Assembly: GCA_029532415.1 (NCBI GenBank)
Contig: JAQOTA010000017.1
Span: forward strand, 186,001-250,000
From: Marasmius tenuissimus
Taxonomy: Eukaryota; Basidiomycota; Agaricomycetes; Agaricales; Marasmiaceae
DNA: 64,000 nucleotides
Direction of reading: 5' to 3'
Part shown: positions 45,521 through 57,179 of the stretch, piece after piece
Position numbering within the stretch: position 1 is the stretch's first letter
Layout: each line of letters opens with the position of its first letter
Notes under the pieces: model-generated
Told to the model about the DNA's origin: nothing
Seen by the model: only the letters and a program-made list of their open reading frames with translations
Databases searched by the model: none
Made by a program: the position numbers and the translations under genes

Positions 45521-45775
45521 GCGATTTCGATGCCGCACCTTCTTGGGTGATTCTGAGATGAAATCTGACGAAATCGATACCAAGTGCATTAGTGGCTTGT
45601 TGCCCAGCATCCTGGCGGGAGGGAGCCGAAGCCGAGGCATCGTCGGTGTCGCTAGCGACCCGGAACAGCTATGCTTTGCTCCCCCCTCTGAGGCTTCGCC
45701 CAGTGCGCCCAACATGGCAAAACTCCACAAAAAAGTTGACTCGCCGTCGGACTTTGAATCCAATGGGCGCCAACA
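45521..45775. repeat. Duplicated block 2, right part (beyond the mobile element)
   Basis: Continues the match to block 1 (about 39785-40035), including GCATCCTGGCGGGAGGGAG and CAATGGGCGCCAACAGG, then similarity stops. Confidence 0.82.
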
Positions 45776-45924
45776 GGTGCTTCTGCCTAGTACTGAACTG
45801 AAGGAGACGCGGCAATGCAATCCTGGAGGGTCCTGGCGCGCGCGATTCAGAAACCCACTCGATCGCTCGGAATCATGATGGTGTGAGAGGAAATTTGGTC
45901 CCGCCGTGGACGCAATTGAATTGA

Positions 45925-46195
45925 ATCATGTTGGGGACGTCGGGGTCCCGGGACCTCGCTTTACATAATCATCACCATTTCAAGTTTTCAACTGTAACAT
46001 CTTGCCTCAAACTGAATGCCAATGAACGCGTGAGTTCTTCAATTCCTACGAACATTCAATCGACATATCGTGGTACTATCACCGAGTTCGACAGAAAATC
46101 ATATTCCACCACATTCTTGGGCGCCGAATTGAGGAACTGAGCATCGGCTCAAAAAGTTCAATCCAGAAATAAACAGGCTCGAGGGGGCCACCATG
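45925..46195 (+). pseudogene. 5' remnant of an F-box gene with its upstream region
   Basis: Matches about 11030-11300 of the F-box locus: GGGGACGTCGG, CCTCGCTTTACATAA, CATATCGTGGTACTATCACC and AAATAAACAGGCTCGAGGGGGCCA. The reading frame is broken (stop soon after GAATTGAGGAACTGA) and the F-box itself is missing. Its complementary 3' piece lies upstream at 40.2 kb, in reversed order. Confidence 0.75.
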
Positions 46196-46472
46196 CTTGG
46201 GTTGCTTGGGTGCGCATGCAAGGGCTCGGAATGAGTGCTTGTGGATCCTGTATTTCGAACACGACATTGTCGCCCTCGTCCCTCGATCTCGTCCTTGCAC
46301 ACCCCGGCTGGCCAGGGGTAGCAGCACGAGGAAGTTCACTGTTCCTTCTTTCCTGGCAATGGTACTCGAGATGCATAGCCCAGACGCGTGAAAATGGAAC
46401 TCTGGTCTCGTTGCTATGCTGTGAATCCACCCCGCCAAATTCACTCGACTTTCACCCTCTTTGGCGCTCTCC

Positions 46473-48322
46473 ATGTCTGACTTTTTCCAAAACTCTCGCA
46501 ACTTCACGATCTCGGGGGGAAACTTCAACCATATTCAAGGAGATCAGGTGAATTACACGACAACGATCATCCAGAAGAAGGAGCGTACAGAATCGGATGA
46601 GGTATGTATACGAACCACGCCATTTCTGAAACTAGAATCTGACAACTTTCTCAGTTCTACTACGTGAGACGTGGTGCTATTTGCAAGTTAAGAGACATTG
46701 GGTCTTTCCAATGGCAATACACGCTAGCCTGGGATGGGGCTCGAACGGTCCGAGAAAAGCAGCGATCTTTGACTAGGGCTAACAGAACGATCTGTGTGGC
46801 GACGGTGCTAAGAGAACCGGGCATGGTATTTACAGTGGTACAATATAGTGGCCCAGAGGCACGGAAGGTACGTCCAGTACCCACATCACATCGTCGATAC
46901 ATAGGCGCTGATAAGATCTCTCCAGGGTTTTGAGGAAGACTTTGCTATGTTCACAAAATCATTGTGCGTTTCAAGTTCCCAGCGTTTGTTTTCTCGGATG
47001 CTCAAGCGATTCCAGTACTTCGGAAATGGCGCAAGTGTATGGGTTCAACAGGTCAGAAATCCCCTCGCTGATATTGTACAACGGTATGTAGCTACATGCT
47101 GTTGTCGAGTTGCACTGATGTTCTACTGCAGAGCTGGTACCAATTGCGCACTTGGTGAAGAACGTGGGGTTCTTGGGTCAAAGGTATATCTTTACCTTAT
47201 CTGTAAGTACCCGGCGTAACAATCTGGAATGCGGTTCAAGCAGCTAGCTCTAGGACCAATTGGAATGCGACAAAGAAGAATTATGGATGGATCCTACCAG
47301 GGGAGTGATCTGCCGTGGTCCACCGGGGCCAGACCCTGTAGACTGGTTCCATGGCTTTGACATCAGCACCGTCGGGGCCCTGCCCTTGAGCGTAGAACTA
47401 CTTCGGGAGGATATCGTGTCGAGGTTCTTGGTAAATCGCAAATCGGAAGAAGTTGACCAGGATGTCGTTGGAACGATCAGCTCGGGTCCCAAAATCTGGC
47501 ACGTGCCTGAACAGACTTTCCAGCCGACTGTCATCTCGACCCGGGACGACGAGCCCATCGCCATTGCCAACAATGCCTGGACCAGCTACCTCGGTAATCT
47601 TGCGGATCGAATATCGATGGAAAACGGACTGACGAGGTGAGTTTGAAACAATTATATACTTCTTTGTTTGCCTGAAACTTGAGTAGATTCACACTCGCTG
47701 ACGATGGATCGGGCCTTCTGCGGTTGGATTGGAATGGGGATGCCGAATGGGCCTGGATGTCCCAAGCATGGAGTGTCTTTCACGCCCATGGGATCTCGCT
47801 GGGGGATAATTTGAGTGTTTACAGTGGGTCTTCGGCGATTCGTTTTCCGTTCCATTTCCGTCTGCTAAACACTCTCCAGAGTTCTCCTGGAGTAGCGCGT
47901 TCTTGAAGGGCCGCCTTTCGTACTCTCAGGAGAAACGCGAACGTCGATCTCAACAGCCAATCTACATGTGGGTTTGCCCACTTACCCCTGACATGAGCCA
48001 GTGCGAGACCTCTTTCCTCCACTACTGGTCTTTCCGCGCAGATGGACACTGTCCTCTGCCACCTGTTGTTTGTCACGACCTCGGCCTTCCCGTGGAGCTC
48101 AACTTCTGCAATGACGATTCCTGGTCATGGTCATGGTCGAGTGAGCACTATGAATGCTTACACCAATATCAACTCCTCCGGGGCTTTGACCCCACTACAA
48201 CTGAATTCGCTCGCCATCTCGGGTACGACCACTACATTTTTCAGTCACTGGGCGACTCGAATCGGTTCGAGATGGTTCAGCGAGGTTTGCTCTATCGCTA
48301 TAATCTCTTTGACGCTCTCTGA
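46473..48322 (+). CDS. Agaricomycete orphan family protein with GNFNHIQGDQ N-terminus
   Basis: ATG 46473 gives MSDFFQNSRNFTISGGNFNH, followed by IQGDQVNYTTTI. Short introns join YVRRGAICKL, RANRTICVATVL, FTVVQYSGPEARK, GFEEDFAMFTKS, MAQVYGFNRSEIPSLILYN, ELVPIAHLVKNVGFLGQRYI, ECDKEELWMDPTRGVICRGP, then LDWNGDAEWAWMSQAW and LLRGFDPTTTEFARHLGYDH, stop TGA 48320-48322. I recognise this as a lineage-expanded family of unknown function in Agaricales. The N-terminal motif resembles short Gly/Asn/Gln segments found before NACHT domains in some mushroom NLR-like proteins, but there is no NACHT here. An apparent frame break near 46960 disappears when a 52-nt intron (GTGCGT donor) is allowed. No transmembrane segment or signal peptide seen. 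Confidence 0.72.
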
Positions 48323-48973
48323 TCTTTCCTGAACTGGTTGGCAGAGCTTCCGTCCTCAGAGACTACAGCCTCGACGTCGACACCCGACGCTTCAGCAATG
48401 GGAGATTCCACTTTGGCACATTCAACTCAAACGTGTTCAGAATCTGCGGCCCCCACAACTCGACAACCCACCAGCTTCTGGTCACCCGTATTCTTGCCAC
48501 CCTCTTTGAGGGAAACTCCTAGAAACTCGGGCACGACTGTGCAGGCTCTTGAGATCGACGCGGAGGACATCGACTGACACCGTTTGTGGGCAAGGTTCAT
48601 GGTACATGGCTCTGCAGCCCACGCAGCTCAGAGACTCTTGGAGTCTAGTTTCGATCCAGCTTCCCTGTCTTTGATTCGCGTGGTTCATCGTTGCTCTCAG
48701 GTGGTCAGGTGGAGATCAGGCCTTATTCGCTGGAGACTGATTATCGGATTGTCACTTATTTCTGACACTTCGGTGGAAGGTATCCCGCTTTTCTTATACA
48801 TATTTGCTGGAATCCATACGAATTAGACATGTCTCCTGTTATTCTGCGCCAATCTGGGAGACACAGCGCGGATTCCAATCGTGACATATCCATCGGCTGG
48901 TGGTGACAACATGTGCTCTTCTTCTAGAGACTCGGCGATCCATCTGCAGCGTTCTCCATTTCCCCCTTGCTAG
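48323..48973. other. Region with an unassigned open frame (48345-48525)
   Basis: One plus-strand frame reads RASVLRDYSLDVDTRRF and FHFGTFNSNVFRICGPHNST before TAG at 48523. Its composition looks protein-like, but I cannot assign it or find further exons. No other gene seen between here and 48973. Confidence 0.35.
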
Positions 48974-49843
48974 TTATTTTGGACCTGCTCCTTCCGTGAC
49001 GGTCGTTAGCTGAGATGCCATCGCGAGAGAATCCTTCGACGCGTGAGGCTCCCGAAGGTCCTTCTCTGTCATGGGCAATATGAGTTGCTGGCGAGGTGGT
49101 ATAAACCAATACACCGGGTATTTGCGTTGGATATTGTTCGTGAGAAGCGCTATCACGAGGGCGACCGACGATGTAAGCAAGATCACTGGTATGTAGTACC
49201 ATCCAATCTTCCTGATTTCTGGACTGGTCGAAGCTAGAAAGGCGGTTGCGCCTGTCAGACCCCAGTAACTCGTCAGTTTCACGCGTTTTGTCTTAGAAAC
49301 CTGCAACCCGTACCTCCAGGAGGATGTGTTGTCCCTGTTATTTGCATCACTACTATCGCCGTCGCGCAAGCAATTGACCCCGACAACCATGCCAGCTCCT
49401 CGTAACGCTCTTCGCTCGGTAGAAGAAGGAATAACTTGGTAATGGCTACACCGATCAAGGCTCCTACGAAGTGGCCACCAAACAGACACCGTGGTTGAGC
49501 AAGCGCTGCATCGATTGCTCCATAAATAAGTACTGCCGAAGCTGCCTACACGAAGAGGTTCAGTGAGTGAAATTTTGTCGCGGTTATAGGGACGAATTAT
49601 ATGCACATAGCTCGCCACGATCGTAGGCACCCCTTTGTCAAGAAAATACTGCGCCTGTCCAAAAATCGCCTGGATAGCGACAAGACCGCTGAATGCTCCG
49701 ATCCATGACCAGAACCAGACGGCGTATTGTGGTGGGCTAGGAGGTGTTTTTCGGTACCCGACCCACCGACTTATCCACCATGGAAGATGTGATACGTGGT
49801 ATTCGCGGAGTTTACCCTGCCAGACTGGACACTGAGATGACAT
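48974..49843 (-). CDS. HPP-family integral membrane protein
   Basis: Three exons (49843-49607, 49545-49314, 49251-48974) give 248 residues. Sequence: WWISRWVGYRKTPPSPP, helices WFWSWIGAFSGLVAIQAIF and VGALIGVAITKLFLLL, then ITGTTHPPGGATAFLAST, containing the HPP signature that names the family, and GWYYIPVILLTSSVALVIA. Four membrane helices are typical. Some plant and cyanobacterial HPP proteins transport nitrite, but the role of fungal members is not settled. A longer in-frame start exists at 50020 (MTIERLNFDP), but that extra N-terminus looks non-conserved. A continuous minus-strand frame spans the introns by chance; the middle exon uses another frame. Confidence 0.85.
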   Translation of the reverse strand: MSSQCPVWQGKLREYHVSHLPWWISRWVGYRKTPPSPPQYAVWFWSWIGAFSGLVAIQAIFGQAQYFLDKGVPTIVASYVHIIRPYNRDKISLTEPLRVGSFGSTYLWSNRCSACSTTVSVWWPLRRSLDRCSHYQVIPSSTERRALRGAGMVVGVNCLRDGDSSDANNRDNTSSWRYGLQVSKTKRVKLTSYWGLTGATAFLASTSPEIRKIGWYYIPVILLTSSVALVIALLTNNIQRKYPVYWFIPPRQQLILPMTEKDLREPHASKDSLAMASQLTTVTEGAGPK

Positions 49844-50334
49844 GCGTGTAGAGAGAGAGGTGACTGTAAGCTGCTGAGGGGAACAAAATGTGGGCGACAC
49901 AGACTCGCACAGAGTTTTTGAGGGCGCCATATGTGTACCTCGTTGAGTCCGGCGTATATTTGGTCCCATCGGCCAAAAATATCGCGAGTCGGGATCAAAG
50001 TTTAAACGTTCAATCGTCAAGAAAAGAGGGTTGAGGGCTCTACCGTCGCCTCTTCCTCCCCATCCTCGTCACTTGTAGCCCCCTGTTCAGTAAGGGACCT
50101 TCATCTCGCGCGACAATCGCGGTCTCGACTACAAAAACGAGTGCCCGGGACATCCGATCGAAGAATTACGGTCGGCTTTCATGGGAATGAAGCCCTCGAG
50201 CTGGAGCCTTGCACGGAAATAGGGAGGACCTAGAGGAGGTTTTCGTACACAGCAATAGATTAGATACTCGACAGCGGTGGACTAGAATACATAGCGTAGT
50301 GGAAACACAGTTTCTCAAATAATAACATACTGAA

Positions 50335-51779
50335 TCAGGGACTGGTAGCCTGCTTCGTGAAATCTAACTTCCGTGCTATTGACCGTGCCTTGGATTCCGA
50401 CTCGTTCGGAGATGTCAGCTTTCGTTTTAATCGACTCTTTGCTTTTACACCTGGACCTGTAGATGCTAGATCTACATTGCCGTCGACCTCTTCCGCCGTC
50501 CTGGATGATGGCTCTTTGGCAATCTTAGGTAGCTTTGAGGGGTGGGTGGGATGGGGCATGGCAAAGAAGTACGCGTGACTCAAAGCCTATTTTCGTGAAT
50601 CGTTAGTGGTGAGATGGTGACAAAAACGACATGTACGCGCCTCCTTTGCACTAATTCGTTTCCTGGGTTCGTATATCAGAGATCGACTCAATAGGTTGAG
50701 GGCATCCGCCGAGGCAGCTGTGAAGAGATCTCGAAGGGGGGTTTTTGGGAATTGTCCCACAGGGACGTAATCTGGGAACTTGGTATGGCCCTGAAGCAAG
50801 TTTTGTCAATTTGGACAATTTGGACTCAAAACAACAAAAGATGAATTGACGTACAGGCCAGTCTTGCTCAGTCGGTGTTCCCAGCGCGCGGAAGATGGTT
50901 TTCAGTTGATCCATGTCACTTTCACCAGCGAGATATGGTGTGCGTAACATCAGCTCAGCGAAAATGCAACCGACAGACCAAATATCAACTGCAGAGCTGT
51001 AATAGCGACATCCGAAGAGAAGTTCTGGCGGTCGATACCAGCTGTGAGATCATGTTAGCACGCTGGCCTGAGTTTTGGGTAATGTTGGCCTACCGGGTAA
51101 TAACCTGGCAAGTCATTTTGAACCCAGGATCCGCAAAGTCTCGCGCGAGACCGAAATCGGCTATCTTCAAGTCGCCATTCGACGCAATTAACAGGTTATT
51201 GGGCTTGAGATCTCTGTGCAGCACGAAGTTGCGGTGACAGAACTCCAGTCCCCGAAAAGTCATGGCCATCCAACTTTTGATGTCTGCTGGGAGGAACACG
51301 AGCGACCTGTCCTTGATAATCATCTCGAGGTCGGAGTCCAAGAACTCTAGTACGAGGTTAAGGTTCGTTTTCGAGGAGAAGACGTCTAACAGCTATTGAA
51401 CTCATTCAGTTTGAGGATCTTTAGATTGTTGAACATAGGACACACCTCGATCACATTCTGGTGCTTCAACTCTCGCAGATATTTCACTTCTCGTATCGCA
51501 GACATGTCCAACCCATCTTTGAACTGGCCAACTTTGATCTTCTTAATTGCACATTTTCGACCCGTAGCGAATTCTCTCCCTAGGTGCGAGTTGAACAGCG
51601 AATGTCGAAAGGTAAAGCATTGCTACTCACCTCTGTATACTACCGCATATGTGCCTTCTCCGACCTTTTGTTCCTTGGCCCTGTTCACGAACACGATGAG
51701 TGGTGAGGCAACACAAGAGTGTTATGAACACTAACCAACGTTTTTGTCTGTCAGCGTTCTCGCGCTCTACAGCGTCCAT
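50335..51779 (-). CDS. Cyclin-dependent kinase, CDK7/Kin28 type
   Basis: Catalytic subunit of the TFIIH/CAK kinase, which phosphorylates the RNA polymerase II C-terminal domain and activates cell-cycle CDKs. ATG 51779 ([14 protein letters not shown]). Gly-rich loop [12 protein letters not shown], lysine in CAIKKIKVG, cyclin-contact helix [20 protein letters not shown] (the Kin28-type form), catalytic [15 protein letters not shown] in IADFGLAR, T-loop Thr in [20 protein letters not shown]. All catalytic residues are present. The C-terminal tail is basic and Ser-rich, ending [10 protein letters not shown] with TGA at 50335. Several short introns. Adjacent to and divergent from the MYND gene. 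Confidence 0.92.
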
Positions 51780-52029
51780 GTCAGGTCGTCATCCAGTACT
51801 AGTCTGAATTGGGCCTTCTTGACGACGTCGAGGACAAAGGGATCAAGAAATGACAATAACAACACGCCCCGGGCCCGCTCTCAATGTGGGAACAAGCGAA
51901 TTTCCTTTTGTGGTCAACATGCACTTTGTCTACTCGTTCTCCCACCGTCATAAATATGCGGGCGTCCCAGCTGTATCTTTCTCTGTACCTCCTCCATCGA
52001 CCCTCCGTATATCCTCATCCGAACTCTAA

Positions 52030-53848
52030 ATGGACAAGATGTCTCTAGGACTTGAAGACGGACCTCTCGAATTCATACGCAAATTCGTACCTGGGGAACG
52101 CGCAGACCGCGACTGGACGCCATCGAGCGGTCTATTACCACAGGGCTTCAACACTCAAAATCACTCGCAATGGGTCGCATTTCGGGACTCTCAAAGACTA
52201 GACAAGCTGATGGAGCTGTCCGTATCTCTGCAACCAAGCTGTGTGGTGGGTCTTTCCGGTTTGCCACAAAACTCACCGAGTCGCAGATCTTGAACATACC
52301 ATAGTTGGGTGCGATCGCAGATATAACACGGTGCTTAGACATGATGAAAGCCTCAAAAAACGCGTACGAAGACACCAAAAATCAACACACCCGCGTTAAG
52401 TTCCTGAGGTTCGCCCTAACAAGTATCAGAGTGCTTTGGGATAATCGCATGGTGAGGACCATATCTCATAAACTCGAGGCTAGTCCATTGAATACTATAT
52501 TTTGGCAGGAATATCTCGCAAATGAGAGAGACCTGACCACGTTCAGGTTCCAACACACACGCATACATATTCGCCGCTACGTGAATTCGATTCTCGAAAT
52601 GTGTTTAGCAGATCAACCGACAGAGTGAGCATTATCTTCTGAGGCGGACAATATGGCATTCAAACGGTTGACCACCTCGGTGACAGATACACTGCCCTCA
52701 GCCTACCAGCACTCGACCTCTACCACTGGCTCTACCTCGTCACGATCGACGCAAAGGAGCGTCAAAATCCAAGCTGCGAACTCTCTGAGCGCATCCGAAT
52801 GAAACTGGATGGCCTGACAATGTGGTCGACGGTCGTTCCTCGACTCTTTGCCGACCTTCCTCTCCAGACTCTCGAGCATCGCTTACTCGCGGCTCTTGTT
52901 CCCCGTTCCGCCCCTCTCCCGATCCAAATGCTTCGAGATACCGCAAGTATACTCTACAACATGGAGCCGGCCATGATCTGCCAGTTACGCCCTTTTTTCT
53001 TCACGTGTTTCATCAAAGCGTCCCAGGGAGCAATGTACGACTCGCTAGCAAGCCGTGGCCAACGAAACAAGGAGGAAGTGGATCGGATGGTCTCGATGAC
53101 TATCGTTGCGTTGAAGTACGTTACCATTCACCATGGCTAGTTTTGAAGTTGACGTTAAGTTTGACCAGCAAATGCTTGGAACACCGGGGATTGCTGTTCT
53201 TGGACGAGCTCTATCAGCATACCGCAATTCCGGGCACCAACCTGCCAATACCAGTGAATGGATTTGACCGGAAGGGGGAGTTGTTTGATGTCATCCTCAT
53301 GTCTGCATGGTCTGCCTTCAATCTCAAAAAACCCGGTGCGTGACTTCAGTCGAGTTTCAATAGATCATGTTCCTGACCTTACTCTTCCGAAGTCTATCTC
53401 GACTTTTTGTGGAAGAACGTAGAGTATCTAACTACCGGTGGCCAGCACCTTCGTTCTACGCTGGCGTCGGACTTGGATGCAACGTTTTTACGAAAACTAT
53501 ACAACGGTATCGCACCCAAATTTCAGGAGGAAAGTGCATTCGAGTGCATGAAAGCGCTTCATGCAATTGCCCGGTTGTCGGGCGTTGAAGCAGGCCCATT
53601 ACCAAAAGGAGTTGTGTATGGATGCGCAAACTACTCGTGTCGAGCGTTCTGTTTGACACGAGGAGAGAAACGGAAGGCCGAGATGTTCCAGACGTGTGCG
53701 GGTTGTAAGAAGGTGCTGTACTGTAACCAGAGCTGCCAGCGGCGGTGAGATGAATCCCCTTTTTCTCTTTGTAAATCTCGCTAACGCAAGGTCTCTGTCG
53801 TTTAGGCATTGGAGAGACCACAGAACGTTGTGCAAAGGAAGGGCCTAG
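52030..53848 (+). CDS. MYND-type zinc-finger protein
   Basis: ATG 52030 (MDKMSLGLEDGPLEFIRKF). Exons continue with DITRCLDMMKASKNAYED, DLYHWLYLVTIDAKERQN, MKLDGLTMWSTVVPRLFADL, RGLLFLDELYQHTAIPGTNL and VYLDFLWKNVEYLTTGGQHL. The C-terminus is a MYND finger: CANYSC, then CAGCKKVLYCNQSCQRR, a final exon HWRDHRTLCKGRA, stop TAG 53846-53848. The Cys/His spacing fits MYND. Agaricomycetes have many such proteins with a long helical region before the finger; MYND fingers bind proline-rich partners. Specific role unknown. The last intron interrupts the finger. Confidence 0.85.
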
Positions 53849-54091
53849 GACTTTCGATGAATACTATTATGCTCGGTGTACTTGTGGTGTACTACTACAT
53901 GTAATTGAACGCCTTTCGATATCATTTCTGCGTAAGGGCTCTGGCCCCTGACAGTGATGATATCCGCATAATTTCATTGGGCAATCCGACAAGAGATATT
54001 TCAACATGGATATTTGTTCGCCGATATGACCGAAGGGGAGAGATGACATAATCAATTGGTTTGCTTTTCCCCCCACCACTGCCGCTGTGGA

Positions 54092-55273
54092 TGTCGTCTT
54101 CCTCGACGTCCAAAGGAAAGGGAAAAGAAACAGTTTCCCTTCCCATAAACCGCCCACTCATTCAACCTCTCCCAAATCCTGCCACAGGAAGTGCAAATCC
54201 AGCTGCATCATTATCCTCGCTATGGGCATACTTGACTCCAGCTTTAGATCATATCGTCAAGAGTCCTACCAATGATACTACACGTGCACCTGCAATCGAT
54301 ATGGAATTTTACTCGGGGGTTCACTCGGCGTGCTACAATTAGTGAGCAACTCCACCATTTCTTGAGGAAACTAGTCGTAATAACGTCCTCAATTAGCATC
54401 ACATCCCAAGCGGTAACACACACCGTAACTCCTACTCGAAAGAATACCTCATCATCGTCTTCTACTCCTACCACGCCCGATACCGCCACTTCAGCAGACC
54501 TCTACGATCAACTTGACAAATACTTCGCCGACACAGCACGCGAACTCCTCCTCGGTGCACCCCAAGACTCTGATTTGATCCACTACATAATCCCCTGTTT
54601 CAATCGCTACTCTGCCGGAGCTCAATCGGCCAATAGGCTTCTAAACTATGTCAACAGGCACTACGTCAAACGCGCTGGAGACGAAGACCGTGGTTGGTTA
54701 TCGATTGGGGATGTGTTTGAGCATGTGGCGAAGAATGTCAAGTCGACGGATACACGAGAGCAGATTGCGAAGAAGATCAAGGAGAAGAAGGGCGTTGAGT
54801 TGGCAAAGTGGGGGTATGTTGAAGGAACAGCGGGGGCGACAGAGGGTGGTGTTTCTCTGGCTGAGGCGGAAGCTTGTGCGGAGGCTGCGAGTCCGGTGGA
54901 TCGGATCGTTCACATTTCGTCGCTTGCGCATAGGAGGTTTAGGACGGAGTTTGTTGAGCCTCTGTTAGCCGTTCCGAAGACGAAGAAAAAGAAGAATAAA
55001 AAAGGCGGTGGCGGTGGGGCTGGTAGCGGTGGTTCTTCATCGTCCTCTAACCTCAATGGCTCGGGCCCACCAGGTCCGAAAGGACGTCTGGCGCGCGCTG
55101 TGAAGGAGCTGCTCGAATCAGAAGGTGGTGATGAGGAGGAAAAAGTGAAGAGTGCGGCAGAGCTCGCGAAGATGCTGAAAAAAGTTGGGGTGAGACCAGA
55201 CCATCTACTACGAAAAAAGCTGGAGAAGTTCGTTGCGACGAGAACGGTAGAGAACGGCAACGGCAACAGTTGA
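54092..55273 (+). CDS. Cullin N-terminal-domain protein lacking the cullin C-terminal half
   Basis: ATG 54092 (MSSSSTSKGKGKETVSLPIN). Exon 1 ends in a cullin-type first repeat (LWAYLTPALDHIVKSP, then MEFYSGVHSACYNY) and splices (GTGAGC near 54344) to ITSQAVTHTVTPTRKN. DLYDQLDKYFADTARELLLG, NRLLNYVNRHYVKRAGDE and RGWLSIGDVF correspond to the CUL1 region that contacts Skp1 and the F-box protein. After about residue 215 similarity ends; the remainder is a Lys-rich stretch, a Gly/Ser-rich stretch (GGGGGAGSGG) and a charged helical tail ending ENGNGNS. The cullin-homology domain, RBX1-binding region and neddylation site are absent, so it cannot itself be a ubiquitin-ligase scaffold. Stop 55271-55273. 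Confidence 0.78.
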
Positions 55274-55455
55274 TGTAGCCCTCTTGTACAGTGTGCAACG
55301 ACAAGATCGTCTCCGCTGCTCAGCACTGAGCCAACGAGGGACATGAGGGCAATAAACTGTGTGATCACGCCAACTGCAAGACTCGGATGTGCATAGTAAT
55401 AGGTAAGTACATGGGCATTGACTTCTCTTTAATCCTCCCAGGCTTCATTCACGGT

Positions 55456-57179
55456 TCATACAACCTTCTCCACACCAGGAGGGAGTGCGTATCCTCCCTG
55501 TCGGCGCACCTGCAATCTCAAATGTTTAATCGCTGTCTGTGAGCATCATGTAACTTTTGTCCTCACCTCATCGAATATCTCCATCTCAAGCAAGCTCTTC
55601 TGATGAGTCCACACGTCGCTCTCAATCTTTCCATCCCGGATACATCTAGCTACTTCGTCGGCTTGGAAATATAACCCCCTGTTTGTATAAATGACGTGAG
55701 TTAGCCCGACCGGGGAAGAAGAGGAGATACGCCCCAACTTACCGTTCGATGTACTCAAAGAACCTCTTCTCCTCTTTGACAACTGCGTTCTTTCCGTTCA
55801 CTTTACCCAAGTACGTCACAGTGAAGCTCTGTGGACGATAAAGGGGCTCAGCAATCCTGATGCTTCCCTTCTCGTACCGAATGGCAACACCGTTTCCAGT
55901 GTTATTAGTGTTGATGCTGCAACTTAAGACGGCTTGAGCGGATAGGTCGGCTTCAGAGAAATTGAGAGTGAAGTTGGTGTTGGCGTCGACACCGGTGATG
56001 GGGGTTTTGAGTATGCTGCCGGTGATTGAGGTGGGCTTGGTGAGCTTGTTGGAGGGGTGTTCGAATAAGGCTATGATGGCCTGGGAACAACGATGTCAGA
56101 AATACTTGGAGCGAAACAAGGCTGTCAGAGAACCTACCCAGATGAGAGGATATGGTCCACTGTGGTCGGAATTTAGTTTGATGAGCCATGGGTACGAATA
56201 ATGGGTGACTCACAGATCGAGTATAGCTCCTCCCCCGAGCTTGGGATCCAAGATACGATGGCTAGTGGGGATATCTCGAGGTGCATCGTCTCATCAGCCC
56301 AAGCTCCCAGCACGTCCGGTTGGTCGTGAACTTACTATGGATATCAAAGTCTCCCGATAGATCAGCATGCAGCACGATAGGATTCCCCAACGCCCCGCTC
56401 TCCGAGATCTTCTTGAACTCCAGTGCCAAAGGATGGAAACGCGTCCACAAAGCCTCCATGAAGAAAACATTGTTCTCCTTTGCCGCAGCAATCAAGGCAC
56501 GTAGTTCGGCAGCATTGGTTGTCACTGGTTTCTCGCAGAGAACATGTTTCTTAGCCTTGATCGCATCGAGAGCATTCTCATAGTGGAACGTATGAGGAGT
56601 TCCTGTCAGTAGCCATCAAAAGCGGTATGAGATTTCATCGTCCGAAAAAACGTAAAACAACACGAAGACAGGGCTCACCGATGTAAATGACATCCACGTT
56701 CTAGCGAAAAAGAGAGACAAAAACCGAGAATCAGCCGGCTTTCTTGCGTGAAGGGGGTGGACGTTTCGGTGCTATTTGTAAAAGTGGACGTACATGATCA
56801 GCGTATACCTCGGCGTAACTTCCGTACGCTTTCACATCCTCCTTGTCCGATGGTCCGAGTCCGATTCTGTGAATGAAAGATTGTGCGCTGTCGACGCTAC
56901 GAGATCCGACTGCTGTTATCTTGTGCGTGATATCGTGCACATCGCGACTGGAGTATCATCAGCTATTAGTATACAGTGCCCGTAATCTGATCGATTTCTG
57001 GGTTTTGAGGGGACACACGCACGTCTTGGGGTCAACCAATAGATCCTGTGAATAAGAACAAGTTAGTTTGCACCGGCAGGCTTGACACGAGGCTAACTCG
57101 ACTTCATTCTCACCTTCGCAAAAGCCTCTGCGATTCCTCCTGTCGAGATTATTCCCCAGCGAAGTGTAGTGTTAGCCAT
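55456..57179 (-). CDS. Gfo/Idh/MocA-family dehydrogenase (dihydrodiol dehydrogenase-like)
   Basis: ATG 57179 gives RWGIISTGGIAEAFAK, the Rossmann loop of the family (GxxGIA). Further exons: HDITHKITAVGSRSVDSAQS, NVDVIYIGTPHTFHYENALD, KHVLCEKPVTTNAAEL with the family's catalytic Lys in CEKP, NNVFFMEALWTRFHPLALEF, and KLGGGAILDLGPYPL containing the GGGALxDxGxY-type motif. Stop TGA at 55456. Similar to fungal and animal trans-1,2-dihydrobenzene-1,2-diol or D-xylose NADP dehydrogenases, so it probably oxidises a sugar or diol with NADP. Cytosolic, no leader seen. Several introns; the first follows codon 22. Confidence 0.9.

Noticed and set aside
46930..47060. A frameshift in the GNFNHI-family gene
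   Set aside because: A 52-base intron with GTGCGT donor and CCAG acceptor restores the family sequence, so the gene is intact.
48974..50020. A single continuous 348-codon minus-strand frame as the HPP gene model
   Set aside because: The frame reads through two introns; the conserved HPP sequence of the middle exon, including the THPPG motif, is in another frame and requires splicing.
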